NCBI RefSeq assembly: GCF_017308015.1
Contig: NZ_JAFKFW010000009.1
Location: 62,001 to 126,000, forward strand
Source of the DNA: Allobosea sp.
GTDB lineage: Bacteria > Pseudomonadota > Alphaproteobacteria > Rhizobiales > Beijerinckiaceae
Length of the DNA: 64,000 bases
Direction of reading: 5' to 3'
In this document: positions 27,236 to 34,956 of the stretch, one piece after another
How positions within the stretch are numbered: the first letter of the stretch is position 1
Layout: each line of letters opens with the position of its first letter
Made by a program: the position numbers and the translations under genes
Notes under the pieces: model-generated
What the model was told of the DNA's origin: nothing
The model's input: the letters and a program-made list of their open reading frames with translations, nothing else
Database searches by the model: none

Positions 27236-27743
27236 CCCACCTGGTGCAACGCTCGACAACCACGCCGCCGACGAACCCCAGCGCTACGCCCGAGGGCCAA
27301 TGCGCGAGCATGCCCACCCGGGCTGACGCCAAACCCAAAGCAGCTGACCACAGAGAAGCGGGATAGGCCACGCGGTCAGCGAAGAAGGCCGCCATCGCAC
27401 CGGCATGCATCGCATGGCCCGAAGGCATCGCGTCAAGCGCTCGGCCGGTCTTCAATCGCCCGGATCCAATCACCCGGTCAGGCCGTATCTGGTCGACGAT
27501 CTGCTTGATGCCGTGATGCAAGGTCGTCGTGGCCGCAATAGTCGACAGAAAGCGAACAGCATGACTGCGGGCAGCGCTTTGGCCCGGCGTCGTCAGAAGC
27601 CAAAGTGCACCCCCTCCCAGCAGCACGCGCGCATCGGCTACCCACCCGAATGAGAACGCGACACGCGCACCCGGCGAAGGCAGACGGGCGGCTCGCGTGA
27701 CTGCGCGATCAATCTCAGACACTGGCAGTGCAATGCGCCGCAC
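27207..27743 (-). CDS. PAP2-family phosphatase-like membrane protein
   Basis: 178 residues. Motif 1 is KQIVDQIRPDR (K-x6-RP), motif 2 PSGHAMH, motif 3 ARVGMLAHWPSG. In motif 3 the catalytic histidine is present but the first residue is A where S is usual and the trailing aspartate is S, so activity may be weakened. Several hydrophobic helices fit an integral membrane phosphatidate or undecaprenyl pyrophosphate phosphatase. It starts 8 bases after the DUF2934 gene and is likely cotranscribed from the EcfG promoter at 27996. Confidence 0.75.
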   Translation of the reverse strand: MRRIALPVSEIDRAVTRAARLPSPGARVAFSFGWVADARVLLGGGALWLLTTPGQSAARSHAVRFLSTIAATTTLHHGIKQIVDQIRPDRVIGSGRLKTGRALDAMPSGHAMHAGAMAAFFADRVAYPASLWSAALGLASARVGMLAHWPSGVALGFVGGVVVERCTRWVTRSHSRKP

Positions 27744-27751
27744 CTGGCGAC

Positions 27752-27964
27752 TCAGCTCTTTTTCGTACGCGGCTTGCGAATGGGCGTTTCAGGGTCGGCA
27801 CCGGCTTGCTGCTCGCTTACAGCGTGCAGCCCGTGCCTCTGCATGGCCCACGCAGCTTTTGCTGCGGCCCAGTGTTCTCGGTCTCGCCCGTCTGGCTGCC
27901 CCTCCTTCAACCAAATTTGGTAGGCCAGTCTGCGGATTTCTGCGTGGTCAGCGTCGTGGTTCAT
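27752..27964 (-). CDS. DUF2934 small protein
   Basis: 70 residues from ATG 27964. EIRRLAYQIWLKEGQPDGRD followed by REHWAAAKAAW is the DUF2934 signature (I-R-x-R/L-A-Y-x-I-W-E/K-x-E-G). The tail is basic. DUF2934 genes are frequent on stress and plant-associated islands. Behind an exact EcfG promoter and followed by PAP2. Confidence 0.85.
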   Translation of the reverse strand: MNHDADHAEIRRLAYQIWLKEGQPDGRDREHWAAAKAAWAMQRHGLHAVSEQQAGADPETPIRKPRTKKS

Positions 27965-27995
27965 CGGTGTCGTCTCCGGGGGCTTCGCGGCGGAA

Positions 27996-28021
27996 AACGC
28001 CCTCGGTCGACCTGCAGTTCC
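27996..28021 (-). promoter_or_regulatory. EcfG-type promoter GGAAC-N17-CGTT (DUF2934-PAP2)
   Basis: Exact match on the minus strand, 17-base spacing, 32 bases upstream of the DUF2934 start. Confidence 0.78.
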
Positions 28022-28570
28022 GCCTGCGTTGCCCACTTGCCGACCAGTTGCGAATGCAGCGCGCCCAGGTGCTCCCCAGATCTTCCTTACCGCGCTTCAC
28101 CTCGCGCGTCCCTGACGGCCATCTGCCGGGACTGCCTAATCCCGCTCGCGGGGCGCCCGTCGTTTCGCGCCCGGCGGCCTTGTCGAGCGACGGTGGCGGA
28201 CGGCGACCCTTTCGCTAGGCTCTAAGCAGACCGGAACTGGAGCGGAACGGCGACAGTTGACCTGTTTCAGGGGATCGAACGATTCCCGGAGCATTCGGCC
28301 GCCGCCAGGACACCAGTGAGGACCATCGAATTGGCCGAGGAAGAAGCCCCAAAACTGCCCAGAGACCTTCATTGGGCGGCCCGCGATTTTCCCCTCTGCG
28401 TGGCGTGCTGAAATTGCTCGTCGAGGCAGACGGTTCCCGTGTGGGCTGAGCCACCTGCGAGCGGCCACCATTTTGGTCGCGGCTCTGTCGGTCTTTGCAT
28501 TCCTCGGATACCAGCCGACCTTTTTCCACTGCAAGCTCGTGGTCGTCGACGACGCCTGGGCCTCGGTGGG
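28022..28570. other. No supported gene
   Basis: About 550 bases with only arginine- or glycine-rich frames on both strands, no ribosome site of note and no family similarity. Probably debris. Confidence 0.5.
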
Positions 28571-28714
28571 CTCGACAGCGATGTCTTGGCCCATTTCCCG
28601 CATGGAGGGCTAGGCTATCAGAATCGGATCAACGAGGCGCTTCGGAAGGGGATGCCGGCCCCGGCAGACGAAGGGCTTAGGCCCGAGGATCTCAACTCGT
28701 CGAATGACGGTTGA
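28571..28714 (+). pseudogene. BrnA-like antitoxin C-terminal remnant
   Basis: LDSDVLAHFPHGGLGYQNRI then NEALRKGMPAP follows the ribbon-helix-helix end of BrnA antitoxins (L-D-x-D-V-L-x-x-F, G-x-G-Y-Q-T-R-I-N). Only about 48 codons remain; no start and no BrnT toxin gene are adjacent, so the module is a relic. Confidence 0.55.
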
Positions 28715-28861
28715 TCGCGGCTCCCCGATCTTGGAGCGCTTCGAGGCAACGTGAGGCGGCGGCGCCACAGCCGGCAAATTTTACGGCGCGAATATGGTTA
28801 GCGATTTCCTAATAATCCGCCCCCGATAACCTGTAGCGGGGGAATCGCTGGGAACGCTGCC

Positions 28862-29452
28862 ATGTGCCGTGCGCTGACTTGCCTTGCCTTCGCCCTGTGT
28901 CTTCTGATTGGCGCTCCTTGGGAAGCGAGCGCGGCTGACCTCGCCAACCCTCTCGCATATGCCCCGCCCGTCGTAGCCCGTTCTCTAATCTCCGAAATTC
29001 GCGGAGGAGTGTTCGCCCATGCCGTTGGGACTCGCGAGGATGGATCAGTCGACATCAACGGCGAGATCCTGTTCTCGAAGCCGCTAATGCCGGCCGACCC
29101 GCTCATGGCTTTTCTTGTGCCGCGGCTCCACCTTGGCACCACGATCAACACCGCCGGCGATACGAGCCAGTTTTACGCCGGTTTCACCTGGACCTACGAC
29201 CTCACGTCCAAGGTCTTCGTCGAGGCCAGCATTGGTGCGGCCTTCCACACCGGGGAGACCGGGCGCTTCCGTGTGCCAGATCGACTGAGCCTCGGCTGCT
29301 CGCCTTTGATCCGAGGGACTGGCTCGGTCGGCTACCGCTTCAACGAAAATTGGTCGATCATGGCGACCGTCGAGCACATCTCGAACGCCAATCTCTGTCA
29401 TGCCAACCAAGGCATGACGAATTACGGCGTCCGCGTCGGCTATACCTTCTAG
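28862..29452 (+). CDS. PagL-like lipid A 3-O-deacylase (acyloxyacyl hydrolase family)
   Basis: 196 residues. A signal peptide (ALCLLIGAPWEASA, cut about residue 23) precedes an outer-membrane beta-barrel with alternating strands. The C-terminal catalytic motif VEHISNANLC gives the His-Ser of PagL (H-x-S-N), and the last residue is F as needed for barrel assembly. It removes the 3-linked acyl chain of lipid A, altering LPS. Start at ATG 28862; no frameshift. It is followed by two more envelope genes on the same strand. Confidence 0.82.
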   Translation: MCRALTCLAFALCLLIGAPWEASAADLANPLAYAPPVVARSLISEIRGGVFAHAVGTREDGSVDINGEILFSKPLMPADPLMAFLVPRLHLGTTINTAGDTSQFYAGFTWTYDLTSKVFVEASIGAAFHTGETGRFRVPDRLSLGCSPLIRGTGSVGYRFNENWSIMATVEHISNANLCHANQGMTNYGVRVGYTF

Positions 29453-29510
29453 ACCGGGTTCGTAACCATTCGTCGCTAGGCTTCGTATCACAGCGCCAAG
29501 GCGCAGGGAG

Positions 29511-30155
29511 ATGGCAATGGTTATGGCGTCGAGCGTAGCCGCACCCATCTTCGGAGCCATGCTCTGCATCACCGCAGGACCAGTGAGCGCTCAGCAGGCG
29601 CCACTCCCCGCGGGAGCTCAAGCCTGCAAGTTTCACGCATTCATCGTCGATGGCGAAGGCAAGACAAATGTGCGATCGGCGCCGTCCGCTCGGGCGGCCG
29701 TTGTCGGCACGTTGCCGGCTGCAAGCAAGCGCCTGCAAAGCCCGAACGAGGGCGCGCAGGTCGACGTCATCGCGACCAGGGACGGCTTCTTCCTGATCGA
29801 GAATGCCAACGTCGATGACATCGAGACCGCCGACGAGAAGCGGAAGCTGGGGAAATGGCATCGAGGCCGAGGCTGGGTGCATGGGTCGCGGCTCGACTTC
29901 CACATTCAATCTGGCGACGGCCTGCGAGACACTCCCTCAGCAGAAGCCCGAGTCTCAGTTCCCTTCCCGGGCGGAGATGGCGAACCAGGCATTCATGTCG
30001 CCGTCATTCACGCTTGCCGAGGGAAGAACGTCGATGTGACTATAAACGCCCTCGAAGGGAAGCCGCTCGGGAGGGGCTGGATTGTACCCGGTGCCGCGTC
30101 CGGCAGCTCTCCGCCCATCACTATCTGCTCGGCGCAGTTGACCACTTGCAGCTGA
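29511..30155 (+). CDS. Secreted protein with a bacterial SH3-like domain
   Basis: 214 residues. A signal peptide ends near SAQQA (residue 28). EGKTNVRSAPSARAAVVGTL is the opening of an SH3b module, continuing with DGFFLI and GRGWVHGSRL. The C-terminal 70 residues are a second, unrecognised region with a conserved-looking Cys pair (ACRGK...ITIC). SH3b modules usually bind cell wall peptides. Start among ATG 29511, 29517 or 29523 is uncertain. Confidence 0.7.
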   Translation: MAMVMASSVAAPIFGAMLCITAGPVSAQQAPLPAGAQACKFHAFIVDGEGKTNVRSAPSARAAVVGTLPAASKRLQSPNEGAQVDVIATRDGFFLIENANVDDIETADEKRKLGKWHRGRGWVHGSRLDFHIQSGDGLRDTPSAEARVSVPFPGGDGEPGIHVAVIHACRGKNVDVTINALEGKPLGRGWIVPGAASGSSPPITICSAQLTTCS

Positions 30156-30257
30156 TCTAGCCACACGCGGCGAGTTGAAAGGGATCCGAGCTGCGCTCTC
30201 ACACGTAATGCTCGTGAGGCGCCGCGAGAAAGGCCGCCCGGCGCCAGGGAGGCCACT

Positions 30258-30808
30258 ATGAAATCTGTGCTGCTCGTTGCCGTCGCCACCGTTTCGCTCG
30301 CCGGTTGCGCTGGTCCCTCGTTCACTGAGACGCAGAAGGCGCCAGAGCCGCGCAAGCGGATCGATGTTCAGCGCTTCTATACGGGGACTTGGCACGAGAT
30401 CGCGCGGCGCCCCATGACGATCACGGATGGCTGCGTCGCCGGCGCTACGGAATACTGGCCGATCGGGACCGGCGGCATCCAGGTTCTTGACTCCTGTCGG
30501 ATGCGTAGCCCGGGCGGCGAGCTGAAATCAGTCGGCGGGCCCGGCACGATCCTCGATCCCGGCATCAACGCCAAGCTTCGGGTCGACTACAAGCTCTACG
30601 GCTTTGTGTGCAGCGCGAATACTGGGTGCTGGACCGGGCGAACGACTACAGCTGGTTCATATCGGCCGACCCGACTCTGCGCGATCTGTATATCTTCACG
30701 CGCGATCCGCGGATTAGTCCGGCGCAGCGCAACCAGTTGGTCGCGCGGGCGATTGCGCTGGGATATGACGTTAGTAAGCTCGAATTTCCCGAGCAACCGC
30801 GGAACTAG
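30258..30808 (+). pseudogene. Bacterial lipocalin (Blc-like) lipoprotein, frameshifted
   Basis: The first frame has a lipobox (VSLAGCAG, Cys about 17) and the lipocalin GxW region FYTGTWHEIARRPM. Near 30608 a duplicated GT moves the reading to another frame with YWVLDRANDYSWFISADPTL and YIFTRDP, the typical Blc C-terminus, ending at 30808. Without the extra GT the protein would be about 180 residues. Lipocalins of this type sit in the outer membrane and handle lipids under stress. Confidence 0.85.
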
Positions 30809-30910
30809 TTGAAAAGGGGCAACCGGAAGTGCGGAGTCGGGCGAATTCGCGGCGACGCGGCCGTAGCCTACAAGCCGGGAATACCTTTTACGCCGCGCCC
30901 TGTCGCACCA

Positions 30911-30994
30911 CTACAGCAGCCAGCGGCGCGAAGCGACCCAGGCGATCGCAGCTATCGCCATCATCCCCGCAGCAACGACGAGCGGGTCTTCCAT
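30911..30994 (-). CDS. 27-residue membrane microprotein (second of a pair)
   Basis: MEDPLVVAAGMMAIAAIAWV then ASRRWLL: a single hydrophobic helix with a basic C-terminal end. AGGA occurs 8 bases before the ATG, inside the last codons of the preceding micro-gene. The two start 82 bases apart on the same strand and look translationally coupled. Confidence 0.45.
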   Translation of the reverse strand: MEDPLVVAAGMMAIAAIAWVASRRWLL

Positions 30995-30998
30995 CGGA

Positions 30999-31076
30999 TC
31001 ATTCCTGCGGATCGGTGATGTAAAAGCCGAAAGCCGATGCACAGGCCAGAACGACGCTAATCTCAAGCAATCCCAT
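30999..31076 (-). CDS. 25-residue membrane microprotein (first of a pair)
   Basis: MGLLEISVVLACASAFGFYI then TDPQE. A strong GGAGG lies 6 bases before the ATG. A near EcfG promoter (GGAAC-N17-TGTT) stands about 30 bases further upstream. The remainder of 30809-31211 holds nothing else I can support. Confidence 0.5.
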   Translation of the reverse strand: MGLLEISVVLACASAFGFYITDPQE

Positions 31077-31105
31077 TGTTGCCTCCTACCTGACGATGGA
31101 GAAGC

Positions 31106-31131
31106 AACAAGCTGAGGGTTGCCATTGTTCC
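31106..31131 (-). promoter_or_regulatory. EcfG-like promoter with one mismatch, GGAAC-N17-TGTT (microprotein pair)
   Basis: Same box and spacing as the exact sites but TGTT at -10. Positioned 30 bases upstream of the 25-residue micro-gene. Confidence 0.4.
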
Positions 31132-31211
31132 GCCATGAGTATGACCACGTCGCGGCTGGCTGTCAGGGCTGCCAATAGCGTTCCAAGCAACGCTCGATCA
31201 GCTCCTGCTCG

Positions 31212-31370
31212 TCATGCTGGCACCAGCGACGCGATAATGAAGGTGAGCCGGGCATGCTCGCGTTCCAGATCGGGATCATCGAGCAATGGCTTCAGAAGCC
31301 GCCAAGTGGCTTCGAGCGCACCCTGTGCGCGGGAGAGGTCAGCGGGTTCCTTGAACGAGAACAGCGGCAT
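31212..31370 (-). CDS. Small hypothetical protein, 52 residues
   Basis: MPLFSFKEPADLSRAQGALE continues as a charged helical protein (LLKPLLDDPDLEREHARL) to TFIIASLVPA. After the stop, another frame reads DEQELIERCLERYWQP, so the native protein may have been longer and be frameshifted near 31214. A GGAAC-N16-GGTT near-promoter lies at 31421-31445. No family recognised. Confidence 0.4.
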   Translation of the reverse strand: MPLFSFKEPADLSRAQGALEATWRLLKPLLDDPDLEREHARLTFIIASLVPA

Positions 31371-31385
31371 CGTGACCCCATGCAT

Positions 31386-32003
31386 TACCGTTCGCGAGCC
31401 CTAGCGAAAGGCGCCTGACGAACCGTTGACGCAAGACCAAGTTCCTTCGCGAAGACAAAACCCGCCGGGATCTCCGACGGGTTTGTGGGCCTCCAGCCCT
31501 TTGCTCTGCCGCGAGGACGAGCACTACCGAATTTCGCGCCAGCCGTAGATCGGGAGCTGCCGGTACGTCCGCGGCTCGCTTTCCGATCGGGGCAGAAGAA
31601 GCGAGCCGGCCGGCTGGGGGAAGTTACGCCGGCTCGCTTCTGGTGGTCATCTTGGCATAGGGTCCACCGCTGTCGTCGATGGATGCAACGACGATCGCGG
31701 CTTACAAACCAGCTTGTGCGTCTTGAGTTCCGCCGCGTGGCAAATAGTTCGCCACCCAATGCGCCGGGCTGGCTTGGAGACAGGCTGAGACGAAGCACCT
31801 GCGCTATTGGCGCAGAGGAACGATGCCAAAGCGGCCGGCCACGGCACCGATGATGAGGAGCTTCAGCTATTACGCGGCAGGAAAACATCCCGGTCGGTAG
31901 ACCGAATTCACCATCATGTGCAGGAGGCGGGAGACGTCGGCTTCGAAACTGCGGTTCTTAGTGGTGGCGGCGGTCGTTGGTACGGTCCAGGGAGGTTCCC
32001 GCG
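31386..32003. other. No supported gene; two long inverted repeats
   Basis: No frame here looks coding. There is a hairpin around 31457-31485 (AAACCCG/CGGGTTT) with a T-run on the minus strand, and a 14-bp perfect repeat at 31597-31641. They may be terminators of lost minus-strand genes. Confidence 0.45.
31597..31641. repeat. 14-bp perfect inverted repeat with 17-base loop
   Basis: AGAAGCGAGCCGGC (31597-31610) and GCCGGCTCGCTTCT (31628-31641). On the minus strand it is followed by TCTGCC rather than a T-run, so the terminator reading is weak; it could be a transposon scar or a cruciform site. Confidence 0.6.
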
Positions 32004-32198
32004 ATGAGTGACGCGAATTTAGGTTCTGTGCCCGGGCGGCGAAAGTGGCATCCGAGCCAGACGCGGGCGACTGAGGGAGCGTCGGCGTGGAATTGCCCCC
32101 ACCCCGAACCGGCGCCCCCCATCGAGCAGAGAACCAACGCAGCAGAGGAGCGTTACAAGCCGGGATGCGCCGCGACGCGCAAATTGCAGAGGTTTGAT

Positions 32199-32315
32199 AT
32201 GATCAGATTGATCTTGGCTGGCGCCGCTGGGTGGATGCTCGCGACACGCCCCGAATTCCGTGAACGGGTATTCGGCGTAGCGAGGGATATCTTCCAGCGA
32301 CTAACCGCCCGCTGA
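32199..32315 (+). CDS. Small membrane-associated protein, 38 residues
   Basis: MIRLILAGAAGWMLATRPEF then a basic amphipathic stretch (RERVFGVARDIFQRLTAR). AGAGG precedes the ATG at 32199. A longer start at 32004 adds a proline- and charge-rich leader that looks non-coding. Lies just ahead of the MOSC gene on the same strand. Confidence 0.4.
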   Translation: MIRLILAGAAGWMLATRPEFRERVFGVARDIFQRLTAR

Positions 32316-32328
32316 GTGGCCAACTATC

Positions 32329-32832
32329 GTGCCCTTTAACCCCTCATCCTCGCTCACGAAGCTTCTGAATGCACAGGTGAGATCGGGGCAGGTTGTTTGG
32401 CTTGGTGTCCGCCCCGGCCGCCGAGAACCCATGCTGGCGATCGAGAGCGTAGATCTCCATGTCGAACGAGGGCTTGTCGGCGATCGTTACACTCGCCCGG
32501 CCGGCAGCCGCCAAGTTACTTTGATCCAGGCTGAGCACTTGGCAGCTATCGCCAGTCATTTGGGCCGCGATCAGATTCTGCCCGCAGATTTGCGGCGCAA
32601 TATCGTTACCCGGGGTATCAACCTGTTTGCTCTCAAAGAGAAGTGCTTCAGGCTGGGCTCCGCCATTTTGGAGACGACGGGAGAGTGTCATCCGTGTTCT
32701 CGAATGGAAGAGATACTCGGCGTGGGCGGTTACAATGCTGTTCGGGGTCTCGGCGGTATCACAGCGCGGATCATCCAAGGTGGAAGAGCCGATGTCGGCG
32801 ACGACCTCGTCGCTCTGCCCTCGGACACATAG
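32329..32832 (+). CDS. MOSC-domain protein (YiiM-like)
   Basis: 167 residues from GTG 32329. GLVGDRYTRPAGSRQVTL, LRRNIVTRGINLFAL and the cysteine motif GECHPCSRMEEILG followed by GGYNAVRGLGGI are the MOSC fold used by sulfur-carrier domains of molybdenum cofactor sulfurases and YiiM/MARC proteins. A stand-alone MOSC of this size may handle sulfur or N-hydroxylated compounds. The reading frame is intact. Confidence 0.87.
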   Translation: MPFNPSSSLTKLLNAQVRSGQVVWLGVRPGRREPMLAIESVDLHVERGLVGDRYTRPAGSRQVTLIQAEHLAAIASHLGRDQILPADLRRNIVTRGINLFALKEKCFRLGSAILETTGECHPCSRMEEILGVGGYNAVRGLGGITARIIQGGRADVGDDLVALPSDT

Positions 32833-32887
32833 GCAGCTTTCCACGCCGACGTGTTGCGGCCGATCACGCCTCAGGCGATTGTCGACA

Positions 32888-33012
32888 TCAGGAACGTGGA
32901 TCGACAGTGTCGGCCACCGCCTCCTTCTTAGCTCGGGCAGCAGCGTCATCATGAGGATGAAGGCTGACAGCACGAAGCATATGCTGTTCGTGACGATCAA
33001 CGGCCACTCGCG
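32888..33012 (-). pseudogene. SemiSWEET C-terminal fragment
   Basis: EWPLIVTNSICFVLSAFILM matches the last helix of the intact SemiSWEET at 10853-11149 (EWPLIITNSICFVLSAFIL); a frameshift near 32945 leads to the matching tail KKEAVADTVDPRS. The 5' two-thirds are replaced at about 33012 by a truncated IstA gene. So the island once held two SemiSWEET genes. Confidence 0.82.
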
Positions 33013-34019
33013 ATGACCGAGTACTTGTTGTTGTCGAAGCGCACGAGGCAGGTCTTCGATACCGAGGCTGGCAGTGAGTGGAAGCCATCGAACCGCCCCG
33101 CGTAAGGCACCAGGCTCGGGCGCTCGGCTTCGAACATCTCCCAGATCGTGCGGTCACGCTGTTCGGGATGGCGGTGGGCCTTGGCGTAGCGAAGCACCTG
33201 GTCCAGCAGCCAGGCGTTCAACTCGTCGTAGTTCTTGACCCGCAGGCGCGGGGCGAAGAAGCGCTCGCGCACGAGCCCGACCTGGTTCTCGACCTGCCCC
33301 TTCTCCCAGCCCGAGGCCGGCGTGCAGGCGACAGGGTCGACCAGGTAATGGCTGCACATCTGCTGGAAGCGGCGGTTATAGGCCCGCTCCTTGCCGACGA
33401 AGATCGTCTCCATCGCAGTCTTCATGTTGTCGTAGATGCCGCGCGTGCAGGCGCCCTTGAAGAAGGCGAAGGCCCGGTCATGGGCGTCGAAGACCATCTC
33501 CTGGCTCTCGCGTGGATAGGCCCGCACGAACAGCATGCGCGAGTGACAAAGCCGGACATGCGCCACCTTCACCTGGGTCGTGGCGCCATTGATGACGACG
33601 ATCTCGTGGCTCCAGTCGAACTGGTAGGCCTCGCCGGGCGCGAAGCTCAAAGGCACATAGGCGTCGGCTGTAACGGCGGATTGCTCGCGGCGCCAGCCTC
33701 GCGCATAGCGACGAACGGCATCGTATCCGCCCTCGTAGCCGAGATCCCGCAGCTCTTCGAAAAGACGGATCAGCGTCAGGCGCTCGCGGGCAGGCTTGCC
33801 GTCGTTCACCATCAGCAGCCGATCCAGCTCAGGGCGCCAGGGCCCTATCTTCGGCTGCGGCTGAACCTTCCGCTCATACTCGAACGACGTCGCGCCAGAG
33901 CGCAGCACCTTGCGCACCGTGTTCCGAGAGACGTGCAGCTCGCGGGCGATCTCCTTGATCGTCTTCCCCCGGATCGAAAACTCGCGCCGGATCCGCGCAA
34001 TCGTATCCACGCTCTTCAT
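33012..34019 (-). pseudogene. IS21-family transposase IstA, 3'-truncated
   Basis: From ATG 34019 (MKSVDTIARIRREFSIRGKT): HTH (IKEIARELHVSRNTVRKVL), then an rve-type DDE core with AYQFDWSHEI, IYDNMKTAM and EKGQVENQVG, and the C-terminal part up to NNKYSV, where native sequence ends and five foreign residues follow. About 150 residues are missing. A fragment carrying exactly this missing part, from another element, lies at 42790-43180. Confidence 0.85.
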
Positions 34020-34100
34020 CCCCCGCCCGCCCATCCGAAACCAGGACGGGCAGTCTCACCGAAGCCGGCTCAAGGGGGTCAAAGTTGGACGCCGATCCCC
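33012..34100 (-). mobile_element. IS21-family remnant with one terminus
   Basis: Carries istA without its C-terminus and no istB. The surviving end (34060-34120) shows tandem IS21-type terminal repeats, GGTCAAAGTTGGACGCCGA and GGTCAAACTTGCACGCCGA. The other end was lost in the fusion with SemiSWEET at about 33012. Confidence 0.75.
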
Positions 34101-34161
34101 CGCTTCACAGGGTCAAACTTGCACGCCGAAACACACGAAGATCGCCGCTCGTAGCCTTGTC

Positions 34162-34187
34162 GGAACCAAACCCGCGCTTATCTCGTT
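34162..34187 (+). promoter_or_regulatory. EcfG-type promoter GGAAC-N17-CGTT (ncRNA copy 2)
   Basis: Exact match, 17-base spacing, in front of the second copy of the structured RNA. The first half of the spacer differs from that of copy 1, while both boxes and GCGCTTATCTCGTTGTC are kept. Confidence 0.75.
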
Positions 34188-34192
34188 GTCCG

Positions 34193-34356
34193 CGCGGTGC
34201 CATCGGGGCACCGGCTGCTCTCCAGTCGGATGCGTCGCCGCGGATGTACCGGCCGCAGCCGACAGGAGCGCAAAGTCAGTTTCCCGGCGATTGCCGGAAC
34301 CGCCTAGTCCTGACAAAAGTCAGAGGCCCGCCGTTCTCCGAGCGGCGGGCTTTTAT
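34193..34356 (+). ncRNA. Candidate stress-induced structured small RNA, copy 2
   Basis: The same layout as copy 1: hairpin GGTGCC-ATCGG-GGCACC (34196-34212), long stem CTCC-A-GTCGG with CCGAC-A-GGAG, CCGGC-GATT-GCCGG, CTGAC-AAAA-GTCAG, and the terminator. In hairpin 1 three of six pairs differ from copy 1 (C-G to T-A, A-T to G-C, T-A to C-G) with pairing kept, and the T-G of the copy 1 terminator and long stem become C-G. That pattern argues for selection on structure. No ORF, no match to a family I know. Confidence 0.65.
34326..34356 (+). terminator. Intrinsic terminator of ncRNA copy 2
   Basis: GCCCGCCG and CGGCGGGC form an 8-bp stem with the loop TTCTCCGAG, followed by TTTTATTT. Confidence 0.8.
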
Positions 34357-34395
34357 TTCCCCTACACAGCCCAAATGCGATGCTGAACAGTAGAA

Positions 34396-34534
34396 CCGAT
34401 GGCGAACTGCGGGAAAGGCGGCATTGACGCGCGCTGGAAAGCATCCGGCTAAGCCGCGCAAGGCCGCCCCACCGGATGAAGAAGCGACCGGCTTGGAACG
34501 GTGGGAGGAGTTCGAGGCTGAAGGCTTGCTTCGG
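34396..34534 (+). pseudogene. Third copy of the putative DNA-binding protein, C-terminus only
   Basis: GKAALTRAGKHPAKPRKAAP then ERWEEFEAEGLLR matches the end of the gene at 25025. The stop codon that ends the intact copy after GLLR is TGC here, so reading continues into unrelated sequence. About 45 of 204 residues remain. Confidence 0.72.
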
Positions 34535-34557
34535 TGCGCCCGCCCAACCGCCACGAG

Positions 34558-34887
34558 TTACTCAGCTATCGCCTTGAGCGCCTTATCCATGCTGAACAGT
34601 ACCAATGCCCCGGTTGGCGTCAAAACCGCGTAGGCTTTGACGGCTTGGGCGTAGTTTCCGCCCGGACGCTGTTTCTCATCCATGACTATCGTTACCTCGG
34701 CGGCGGCCTCAGCGGTGTGCCCAACCGCCAGACAGTACCTCTGGTAGATGTCGATGACGTCTGACCGTTCGGGCTCGGCTAGCAGAGATTTGAGCGGAGT
34801 GCGCTCCCTCAGCCCGCTGAAATAGGCCTTTGCCGACGTTACTGGCTTAAACTCACGCCCGCTCAGCAATATTACGCGCTTCGCCAT
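34558..34887 (-). CDS. Hypothetical protein, 109 residues
   Basis: From ATG 34887 (MAKRVILLSGREFKPVTSAK) the protein reads AYFSGLRERTPLKSLLAEPE, SDVIDIYQRYCLAVG and ends in a short beta-rich segment. The spacing of K-x-A-x-x-Y-F and D-V-x-x-I-Y loosely recalls DUF3223 modules, but I am not sure. Ends inside nothing else; the next gene upstream is 70 bases away on the same strand. Confidence 0.5.
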   Translation of the reverse strand: MAKRVILLSGREFKPVTSAKAYFSGLRERTPLKSLLAEPERSDVIDIYQRYCLAVGHTAEAAAEVTIVMDEKQRPGGNYAQAVKAYAVLTPTGALVLFSMDKALKAIAE

Positions 34888-34956
34888 TCGTATATCAATC
34901 CGAGGCGGGGCGCCGACAGCTGCACGAGATATCGCCAAGTCCGTGCCGATTGGACC

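Noticed and set aside
31385-31888. 167-codon minus-strand frame
   Set aside because: Arginine-rich, no ribosome site, and it passes through two terminator-like hairpins.
33078-34154. 358-codon plus-strand frame opposite istA
   Set aside because: Shadow of the transposase; no ribosome site and no domain.
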